Shown here in pieces: positions 43,204 through 52,900 of a DNA stretch of 64,000 bases. The DNA comes from Pseudopithomyces maydicus (Eukaryota > Ascomycota > Dothideomycetes > Pleosporales > Didymosphaeriaceae): contig JANTUC010000003.1 in assembly GCA_026873275.1 (NCBI GenBank), positions 2,294,001-2,358,000 on the forward strand, in the 5' to 3' direction. Position 1 is the first letter of the stretch. Each line of letters starts with the position of its first letter. The notes beneath the pieces were generated by a model, which did no database searches, had not been told where the DNA came from, and worked only from the letters and a program-made list of their open reading frames with translations. A program made the translations under genes and the position numbers.

Positions 43204-44505
43204 ATGACCTCGACTGAGCAAATTACAAGGCAACTGAATCCCGTCTCGGACTTTCCTACGACATCCTCCACAGCAATGTATGATTTGCTCTGCATTGGCT
43301 TCGGGCCAGCACAGCTCGCAACGGCGATTGCAAACCGCGAAACTAGGAAACCTTCGAATGTGCTTTTCATAGAGCGAAAATCGAACTTCTCATGGCACTC
43401 TCCACAGCTCGCTAGGACGCGGATGGAAAACCCCTTCCTCTACGATCTTGCCACAACACGTAACCCGAGATCTGCTTTTACCTACACAAGCTACCTGCTT
43501 GCGAGGAACAGGCTCGTGGAGTTTGCCAATTCTGACAGGCTGAACCCCTTGAGGCTCGAGTTTGAAGACTACCTGAGCTGGTGTGCAGAGCAGTTCAAAG
43601 ATAATGTACGATATGGATGCGAGGTGGTTGGTGTAGCACCAGGGAAGGGTGATGGTCCGGTCAAGAGTTGGAGTGTCGCTGTACGGGATTCCAACGGTCA
43701 GACACAGGTGGTGCAGGCAAGGAGCATTGTGGCACCGTCTTCGCCGTCGGAAAAGCAAGGTCAAAAATCAGCGCAGTTGACGAATGTCGACTTCCTCGCT
43801 GGGCAGCGCATCATCTCGGTGAACGACTACAAGTCGAGGAGGAACGATCTACGGGGAGTCAACGAGCCACGACTCAACATCGGCATCGTGGGCTCAAGTG
43901 AGCAGATAGTCGAGATCCTGGACGATGTTCTGGCATGTCCACGACTGGGCAACATCACCGTGGTGACAGAAAACGAGGCACTTGCACCGCTGCGAATACT
44001 GCAAGGAGAGCAAGAGCCTCCGCAGCCGCGACTGTGCTCCATCTGGGCGAAGCCGTCGTGCGAGCAAAAGTCGACCGTCTCGGGATCAGCAGAGCTCATA
44101 CAGAGCATCTACGGCCGGGCGTACGAGAAGCAGGTGGCCAGCAAAGGCGAGTACACGCTACGCATCGTCATGGGGAGAGAGACGGCGGCTGCATGCTCCG
44201 ACGCCAACGTCATCATCGCCGAGCAGCAAGCGCAGCAGAAGGGCGTCTCCAACACGGGCGTCTTCCACGGCATCGACTCGCTCGTGCTGGGGTGCCGGCA
44301 GAAGGGCGACAGCCTGGAAGAAGTGCAGTTCAAGCGTGGCGCGGTGGCCGAGACATGTAGGATGTGGATGGTGTCGGCGCACTCTGAGGGCGGGCGGTCA
44401 TTGGCCAAGGATATTGCAGTGCGTGCGGGCGAGGTGGTGAATGCGCTGGCAGTGGCCGACGAGGGCGGCGAGCGGGATGGGCTCATGGTCGCGGCCAGGA
44501 TGTGA
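43204..44505 (+). CDS. Divergent L-ornithine N5-monooxygenase homologue (SidA family)
   Basis: Single exon, 433 residues. The family is clear: MYDLLCIGFGPAQLATAIA (FAD motif GxGPxxL), FSWHSPQLA, FLYDLATTRNPRSAFTYTSYLL, LRLEFEDYLSWCAEQF, a NADPH-binding motif LNIGIVGSSEQIVEIL at about 224-239, and a C terminus resembling the SidA end (AKDIAVRAGEVVNAL). It is shorter than fungal SidA (about 500 residues). The usual LxPGxKMQ substrate segment is LARTRMEN, and the ATGY motif near the C-terminal third is not found. SidA makes N5-hydroxyornithine, the first siderophore step. This copy may have altered substrate or activity, with a standard SidA elsewhere. The strongly GC-rich 3' half contrasts with its 5' half. 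Confidence 0.8.
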   Translation: MTSTEQITRQLNPVSDFPTTSSTAMYDLLCIGFGPAQLATAIANRETRKPSNVLFIERKSNFSWHSPQLARTRMENPFLYDLATTRNPRSAFTYTSYLLARNRLVEFANSDRLNPLRLEFEDYLSWCAEQFKDNVRYGCEVVGVAPGKGDGPVKSWSVAVRDSNGQTQVVQARSIVAPSSPSEKQGQKSAQLTNVDFLAGQRIISVNDYKSRRNDLRGVNEPRLNIGIVGSSEQIVEILDDVLACPRLGNITVVTENEALAPLRILQGEQEPPQPRLCSIWAKPSCEQKSTVSGSAELIQSIYGRAYEKQVASKGEYTLRIVMGRETAAACSDANVIIAEQQAQQKGVSNTGVFHGIDSLVLGCRQKGDSLEEVQFKRGAVAETCRMWMVSAHSEGGRSLAKDIAVRAGEVVNALAVADEGGERDGLMVAARM

Positions 44506-44981
44506 GCGGCGATGCAATCCATGACGCTAGACCATACCTAGGTACCTAGTAGATGCTGGACTGGGTAGCTCTTGCCATGCACTGGCATGCATGCATGCAG
44601 CATGTAGATATCATGGAGGGAAGGGGCCACTGGGCCGGGAGCGAGCGAAGCGGAAGGCGCGACTGCTGGCGGCAGGCTAGCGCGGATTAGCTAATCTTGA
44701 AATATCTGATGGCGCTAGCGACGCAATCGGCAGCGCTTGTACCAATCTTTGACCATCTCCGACATCGCCCCGAGCATCTGTTCCAGCTTCTCCACTAGTC
44801 ATCCTCCCCTCCTCACTATCCTGCACTCAATCTACATGCCCCGAGCACAGCCAATCTACGCCGACCCCCAGCGGGCCACGGCCTGGGCGGCCCACTGCGC
44901 CATGGCACCTCGTGCCTACGCGTCTGCAGCCGAGAGCCTCGCGTTGACTCCTCTGAAACTTCATCCGCAGTTTCGAGCCCA
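44506..44981. other. Intergenic region / leader of ABC transporter gene
   Basis: It contains a near-match to the GATA consensus (minus strand ATCAGATAT, about 44703-44711). The frame directly upstream of 44982 stays open and reads DSSETSSAVSSP before the chosen Met, so a further upstream start or exon for the transporter is possible. Confidence 0.35.
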
Positions 44982-47900
44982 ATGCCTCCCAAGCAGCCTT
45001 CGCGCTCGTCGCTGAAGCGCTTTACCGCCTTCTTCCAGTTATTGTTCTATGCAAACCCGACATGGCTGGACAGGCTCCTCGTTGTCGTAGGAGCCATTGC
45101 TGCCACAGCCGCTGGGGTGCCCTTCCCTCTTGTCGGCATTGTGTTTGGCCAACTCATTGACAACCTCAATACCGCAACATGCGATAGCGGTGCTGCTGGC
45201 TCGACCGAAGGACTGCAAGACTCCATTGATTCCAAGGTCCTGCTCTTATTCTATCTTTCTCTGGCCACCTTTGCCTGCATATACATCCACTGTGTTTGCT
45301 GGAGCATCGCTTCGCAGCGTCTCGGTCAACGCATCCGGGACCACTACCTCAAGAGCATACTTGGCCAGGATATTGAGTTCTTTGACAGCCTCCAAGCGGG
45401 CGAGGTTTCATCGAGGCTCAATGGCGACATCCAGGCCATCGAAACCGGAACCTCTGAGAAAGTCGGCGTTTTCCTGACCTGTGTTACATTTTGCATCACA
45501 GCATACGTAATCGCCTTCATCAAGGATGCCAAACTTGCCGGAATGCTCATTTCGCTCATACCTGCATTCCTCCTCATGACTGTGGTGGGAGGACATTTCA
45601 CGCAAAAGTATTCTACCAAGGTGTCCGATTGCTTCGGCAAGGCAAGCGCTATTGCCTCTGAGGCTCTCACCCACGTCGGGCTCGTACATGCACTTGGGGC
45701 ACAGAATCGCCTGGAGGAAAAATATCGATCCCACCTCAACGAGGCCAAAAAGGAAGGAATCAGTAAAGCCACAGCATCTGCCATACAGGCTGGAACTTTG
45801 TATTTCATTGCTTTCGCAGCCAACGCTTTGGCTTACTGGCAAGGAAGCAGAAAAATAGCCGCGTCTGTTGAATCAGGCGGCGACCAAGGCTCCTCCGCCG
45901 GCGCCATTTATACGGTCATCTTCATCCTTGTTGACGGCAAGTTTCGTCACTTCTCTCTGCATTAAACCCACTAATTTTTCACAGGTGCAATTGTCTTAAG
46001 TCAGGTTGCTCCTTTGCTACCAATATTCGGGGGCGCTGTGTCAGCCTTTGAACGCCTCCGCAAAGATATTGAGCACCAACCGAAGATTGCTGGGACCTCC
46101 GACAAAGGTACATTGCCTCAAGATATTCAAGGAAGCGTAGATTTTCACAATGTCTCCTTTACCTATCCATCAAGACCTGAGCATCCCGTTCTCAATGGAG
46201 TGTCGTTCCAGTGCGAAGCTAGGAAGCTTACCGCTATTGTTGGCCTGTCCGGAAGTGGCAAGTCAACAATCGCTTCGCTGCTCACTCGATTTTACGACCC
46301 ACAGGACGGCACGATCGCGCTTGATAACTTGAATCTTGAAGAGTGGAACGTAAAGGCATTGCGGGGCAATATTAGTCTTGTGCCTCAGGAGCCGTCACTT
46401 CTTGATCGTTCAATTCTGGAAAATATTGCACTAGGTCTCGTCAATTCCACAGAGCATACTCATCTACATGAAACACTGCTTTCTGGTGCTTTGCAAAGAG
46501 TTGCCGAAGATGTCAGAGCTGGATCACAACTCGCTGAATGCGTAGAAGCTTCCGGCTCGGAAGTCTCTGAGATCTTTAAATTGGTACAAGAAGCGGCACG
46601 CCTCGCGGATGTCATGGGGTTCATCGATCGACTCGAACATGGGCTTGCAACATCAGTGGGCTCTAGTGGAAGTCTCATCAGTGGTGGTCAGAAACAAAGG
46701 ATTGCTCTGGCGCGAGCCCTCGTTCGTAACCCGAAGATCCTCCTTTTAGACGAAGCTACTGCTGCACTAGATTCGGCGAGCGAGAAAAGGATTCAAGCAT
46801 CTATTGAGAAGGCTTCGGAAGGTCGAACAGTCATTGCGATCGCCCATCGCCTCTCAACTATACGAGCAGCAAGTAAGATTGTCGTGATGAAGAAGGGGAA
46901 ATTCTAGAACAAGGCACACACGACGAGCTCCTTGAAAGGAATGGAGCATATGCGGACATGGTTCGCCTGCAGTCCGTCAAACCTACTGAGGGTGCCGGAA
47001 GTTCACAGTCAAGTGTGAACGAAGAAGATCCGGACGCGATCAACGCACAAAAAGAGCTAGCTCTGAATGAAAAGAGCGCACCTGTCAATGCGCCTGTCGC
47101 CGAAACGCCCAAGGAAGAAGATTCTGCCATCATAAGCCAGTCTATGTTCAGAACCATGGGTCCGCTCGTGCGCCCTTATGCACTTTTACTAGTTCTGGCC
47201 TTCTTTGCCGCCACCATTGTTGGTGGTACATACACGTCAAGTGGTGCAGTTTTCGGTAACACTCTTGGGGCTTTCTCACCCTGTAACTCACCGAGCTATA
47301 TACGTTCCAAGGGATTGTTATATTCAGGGCTCTACTTCATGATAGCTTGCGTGGAGTTCTTTGCATACTTTGGAAGCTGGTTCTTCTTTGGTCTGGTTGC
47401 TGAGCGTTTGCTCTATAAAGTCCGCTCTCTGTCATTGCACTCCCTGCTACGGCAGCCATTGCAATGGCATGAATCCAACGATAGAAGTCCTACAAAGCTT
47501 CTTGGATACATCACCAACGACGGAAATGCTCTCGCTGGCCTTAGTGGATCCATCATCGGTACGCTGTTCTCCGTATGTGTCAATTTCCTTGCAGCTATCA
47601 TCGCTGCGCACATTGTCGCTTGGCGCATCGCGATTGTCTGCTTAGCTATCGTGCCTATCTTATTGGGTGCTGGTTTCATGCAACTACGCGCTCTTACTCG
47701 ATATGCGGAAAAACACGCGGGAGCCTTCTCTACCTCTGTTGGTGTCACGGTGGAAGCAGTCTCCAATATTCGCACTATTGCAGCACTCTCTCTGGAAGAC
47801 GAGATTCTGAACACTTATCGCCGATCACTACAGGCACCGCGAAAGGAGATGGTCCTGCAATGCTTCAAAACCAATTTCTGGCTAGCGATTGCGAATTCCA

Positions 47901-48967
47901 TTGGCAGCTCTTTATATGCATTTGCTTACTGGTGGGGATCGAAGAACATCCTTGAGGGGCGATATTCGCAAGCCCAGTTCTTCTTCATCAATGTTGCGAT
48001 GCTCGTTTCAGCTCAACTATGGGGCCAATTGTTCACACTTGCGCCTGAAATCGCACGTGCAAGAAGCGCCGTCTCGAGAGTCGCGGGTCTTATCGAGCTT
48101 AAGAGCGACAACCCACAAACATCTTCTGGCCGGACGACCCCCGACGAAGATTTTATCGCCGAAAAGAAGGATGTCGAAGCCCTTGTCGACTCATCCATAC
48201 CTTTGTCATCAGAGGGTGGTGCGACAGTGGAGTTTTGTGGTGTTACTTTTGCATATCCTGCTCGTCCGAACGCCCCAGTCCTCGAATCGTGTTCTCTCCA
48301 AATCAAGCCAGGGAAGTTTTATGCCTTGGTTGGCCCCTCTGGTGCCGGAAAGAGTACAATTCTTGCATTACTGGAACGTTTCTACACCCCCGCCTCTGGA
48401 CGTATATTGTTGAATGGCTACGACATAGCTCAACACCACAATACATCGTTCCGGGATGACATTGCATATGTACCACAAGAAAACGTTTTGTTCCAAGGTA
48501 GCATCAAGTTTAATATTTCACTTGGGGCGAGACCAGGTCACACGCCGACTGACGAAGATATACACGAGGCTTGCAAGCTTGCTAATATTCATGATACTAT
48601 CATGAGCTTGCCTCAAGGATACGACACTGATTGTGGAGCTAATGGCTCACAATTATCTGGTGGCCAGCGACAACGACTTTCGATAGCGCGTGCTCTTGTA
48701 CGGAAGCCTAGGCTTCTCTTGCTCGATGAAAGCACCAGCGCGCTTGACGCTGAGAGTGAAAAAGCGCTCGAGCTTGGTCTGGAACGAGCTGTTAAGGGCC
48801 ACGGTGTTACCGTGATTGCCATTGCTCATCGCCTGCGGACTATTGCAAAGGCAGATGCCATCTTCCTCATTGAAGGAGGTAAGGTCGTCGATCAAGGTCG
48901 GCACGATGAGCTGGTCGAGAGAAGCGAAAGTTATCGCGTCAATGCTTTACATCAGATGCTGGCATGA
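44982..48967 (+). CDS. Full-size ABC transporter (ABCB type, siderophore-locus exporter), frameshifted
   Basis: Exon 1 is 44982-45936 and exon 2 is 45985-48967, separated by a 48-bp GC-AG intron that restores DGAIVLSQVAPLLPIFGG. The layout is TMD-NBD-TMD-NBD: Walker A GLSGSGKST, signature SGGQKQR and Walker B LLLDEATAAL, then GPSGAGKST, LSGGQRQR and LLLDESTSAL. At a G run (46895-46898) the first frame ends early (TAG 46905-46907) and the correct continuation (ILEQGTHDELLER) is in the -1 frame. One extra G would give 1312 residues, the normal full size. In Aspergillus an ABC pump (SitT) lies beside sidD in the same way. The role in siderophore export is inferred from context. Confidence 0.82.
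45937..45984 (+). other. Probable GC-AG intron in the ABC transporter gene
   Basis: 48 bp, donor g|gcaagt, acceptor ttcacag|gt, phase 1. The joined protein aligns without a gap to the family helix. The only GT alternative (gtttcg at 45941 with acceptor cttaag) would delete six residues from that helix. Confidence 0.7.
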
Positions 48968-49959
48968 AGCATTTTAGACAGCATTGCATTATAAGATTAG
49001 CGTAGCATACGATAGATTTAATTATGCGGCATATATTGTCGATTTTCTTTTGCAGTTCTCTCTTCAGGCCTCACCGGCGATCTGTGCGTAAAATTGCCTT
49101 TTGAACTGAGGGACTTGCTTGCTTGTGAGTCAATCCTCACGCTTACATCATTTGCCTGATGCTAGCCTCCGAAGACCCTGCGGCAGAAAGAGATCTATAC
49201 GACTATACGAATAATCCATCTGATAAAGCCACATGGCAGCATGGGCGCCGAGACCACCTACCAAGGCGGTAAAGTTAAGATGGCCAAACGATGTCCGAAA
49301 TTTGGCCGCATCTGATAATTTTTATCAGATGAAAATTTTCGCCGCCCTGACCGCCCACGACATCATGTTGCATACAACCGTTGCGCGCCCAGTCTGGTCA
49401 CCTCATCTCGGATCTTGCAGGCTTACTTGAACAGGCAGGTCCACCGATGTGTGTGCGTGCAGGCTTGCATAACCAGTGGGGTTAAAGTTATCAGATGGTG
49501 CTAACACTGTGCTAGTGTTCACAGCGGCATTATCTGATCCGCCAATAGCGGGACTCGGCACTTGGCGTAACGCCGTGGAAATCAATCAAAAACCACTTAT
49601 TACATGGGTCCGCAATCTGGTGGGTTGATCCCTGCATTCTTACGTTCATGAATGACGGAATCACATGGGCGCTGGGGTCTGCTTCGGAGAAGGTCCATCA
49701 ACGGTGTGAGCGGTTCGCTGTCGCGTCGAACAGGAAACAGACCCGCTTCAGATGATGTGTATCCATGCAAGCGATGTTTAGTAGCTTTAGTCTTGTTGTA
49801 GTCGGGCAAATGAGGAATGTCAAGCCGTGACTGTACAATGTCCAATTCCTTTCCGTGAAGGACGTGAAGTTTCGGTAGGCAGCTTGACGCCACCCTCCAA
49901 ACTACAGCTAGCCTGTCCAACATCAGGGAGATCAACAGTTGTACCGTGAGCAGAAGAAG
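48968..49959. other. Promoter region of the siderophore NRPS
   Basis: A 1-kb intergenic stretch with no supported gene. It carries five exact ATCWGATAA sites between 422 and 742 bp upstream of the NRPS start (separate entry). Confidence 0.55.
49218..49538. promoter_or_regulatory. Cluster of five ATCWGATAA (SreA-type GATA) sites
   Basis: Exact matches at 49218-49226 (+), 49310-49318 (+), 49322-49330 (-), 49488-49496 (-) and 49530-49538 (-). The second and third form a near-perfect 21-bp inverted repeat with a three-base centre, directly followed by GAAAATTTTCGCC. The tract GAAAATTTT also flanks sites in the 40.4-41.1 kb block. The sites fit control by an iron-responsive GATA repressor. Confidence 0.8.
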
Positions 49960-52900
49960 ATGCATCTCAGGCAAAGTGACGAAATAGTGCGATACGCAGG
50001 AGAGGTGAAAGCGGGTGCAGAACGCCAAACAGATGGGCATGTAAAAGATGAGACAGAGCTCAAGCCAAGCGGACGACAGAGCGACAACGACGCGACCCGA
50101 ATCGAATTTCCCATACCAGGGGAGCTTCAACGCGGAGAAGTGTGCAACGCAATCTTTGCAGGCTGGATCCTGTTTTTGCGTCGATACCATCGAGACTCCC
50201 TCGATGAGTTTAGTTGGTCCAGAAATGAGAAACGCGATTTTCATACGGTGTCTCTTGGAGCACTAGATCTACTTCATCTTCAAACGATTTCAGATTATAT
50301 GGCGATAGCACAGCACCTTCACCTTGAAGCCGCACTAATTGATTCAACCGAGTCTCCGTTCCTATCCATCAGGGACGGAGCCGAAGACGAGGCAAGTGAG
50401 CAACGTCACAGGATAGGATTGCGACAACTGACATGTTACAGTGGTCATTCCAAGTAAATATTGAATTTGGGGGTTCTTTCGTGAACATCAGCTCCGATTG
50501 GCAAGACCAAAAGAATGCGCTTTGGCAGGCTACTTCTCAATTACATTCTCTCCAGACTATTTTGAACCGTGTATTCTGGGATCAACAATTTCCACTGACA
50601 CAATTACTAAATGTGTCTTTTGACGAGACCAAAGATATATGGAGCTGGACAACTCCATTACCGGACACTATCGACAAATGCATGCACGACATCATCTCAG
50701 AAAAAGCTCGGTCACAGCCGGAGAAGACGGCTGTGGAAGCCTGGGACGGCAGTCTCACGTACCAACAAGTTGACGGTTGCTCAACAGATCTCGCAAAGAA
50801 TCTGCGACTCCTTAACGACTCGGACGATCAGGTTATCCCTATACTATTCGAGAAATCGAGATGGACTATCGTCGCCGTTCTCGCAGTAATGAAAGCTGGT
50901 GCTTGCTTCGCACTTTTGGATCCGGCACAACCCGAAGGGCGTCTACGCACGATTGTTCAGCAGACAAGAGCAAAATTGTTGGTATCTTCCAAGGCCCAGA
51001 TTTCACTAGCGACACGGATAGCCGATGATGCGACCGTGGTTCCGGTTTCCAAATCCAAGTTTACGAAGATTTACCATCCATACGCGGAACAGCTTCCTCG
51101 AACAAGCCTACCATCTGTGTCTCCATCCAAAGTAATGTATATCCAGTTTACGTCTGGGAGCACGGGTCTGCCTAAAGGCTGCATGCTATCTCATAGCAAC
51201 TTCACATCTGGCGCAATACCGCGAGCCTACACTGTCGGATACAGAAATACTTCTCGAGTATTGGACTTTGCTAGTTACGCTTTCGACGTTTCCATCGATT
51301 CCATGCTCTGTACCCTTGCTTGTGGCGGAACTCTTTGCACGCCGTCCGATGAACGACGTATGAACGATCTCAGCGGCGCGATGCGTGACATGCGCGTAAA
51401 CTGGGCAGGCATGACGCCCTCGGTTGTGCGAACTCTGGATCCCGACATCTTGCCTTGTCTGGCTACCCTTGCCGTGGGAGGCGAAGGTATCTCCGCAAGT
51501 GATGCAGCAAGTTGGCGACAGAAGACTATCGTGGTGAACTGCTACGGTCCCTCGGAATGTACTGTTGGAGCAACCTACAACAATACCGTAGGGACAAAGC
51601 CGTATATCAGCATGGGAAAGGGGACAGGTTGTTCTGTTTGGGTTGTAGACCCCGAAGATCATAATAGACTGGTGCCGCCTGGCGCTGTTGGTGAGCTGCT
51701 TATCGAAGGGCCAATCGTGGGATACGGATATCTGAACAACCCCGAGAAAACCCAGGAGGTATTCATTGAGAGTCCGGAGTTTCTTACTGCAGGCAGTGGG
51801 GAGATACCTGGACGCCGAGGACGCTTATACAAGACTGGGGATTTGGTGCGTTATGATCCAGAAGGCAACGGCGAGGTTGTGTTCGTTGGACGTGGAGACC
51901 AGCAAGTCAAGCTTCGCGGACAACGCATCGAGCTTGCCGAAATTGAATTTAACATTCTTAAGCACATGCCAAAGGATACTCGGGTTGCAGCAGAGGTCAT
52001 CAAGCCTGGTGGAACAGGTGAGCCCACTCTCATCGCATTTGCTGCCGAGCCCAGGCATACCGATGCACAGCAATTGGACGGGAACGTATTTGCAACGTTT
52101 TCAAATGAGTTTCAGAAAGCTTTGCAACACATGACCAAGCAAATATCGAGAGATTTACCGGTATACATGGTCCCCAGCGCATATATCCCACTCTGGAAGA
52201 TGCCTCTGCTGGTCAGCTGGAAAACCGATCGGAAACGACTGCGTGAGATTGGAGCCTCCATTACGCGGCAAGACCTGAGAAAATTCAGCGCTGCTGTATC
52301 TTCGCCAGCTGGAGTCAAGAGCGATATGGCGTTACGCTTGGAGAAGCTATGGGCCAAAATTTTGGGCGGAGACGCCAATTTTAATACCAACGATAATTTC
52401 TTTAGCATGGGTGGCGACTCGTTGCGAGCAATGAAGCTCGTGGCAGCAGCACGAGAGGAAGGACTTACGTTGAGCGTACCGGATATTATGCTCAATCCGA
52501 CGCTGTCTGCGATGGCATCGAAGACAAAAGCTACCGTTGCAGACGCGTCGACTGAAGTGGCCGCATTCTCCCTTTTATCTAACAATTGGAGCAAAGATGA
52601 TGCTCAAATTGAAACTGCAAAACTGTGCGGTACTTCATTTGGGTTCGTTGAAGATGTATATCCGTGCACTCCCCTACAAGAAGGCCTGATGGCACTGTCT
52701 GCCAAGTTTGGCGATGCCTATGTAGCACAACGTGTCGTTGAGCTGCCGCTGTCAACAGCTGAGAGGCTCATTACAGCCATCGAAACAGTGTTACAAAGTT
52801 GTCCCGTCCTACGAACACGAATCGTGAACATTCCTGGTCACGGTCTGTTCCAGGCCGTTTTGAAAGATGGTCAACTGCGTCGGGACCACGGAACAGGCCT

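Noticed and set aside
44737..45015. Frame overlapping the ABC transporter start
   Set aside because: Out of register with the transporter and without conserved features. The upstream in-frame residues DSSETSSAVSSP are noted instead as a possible 5' extension.
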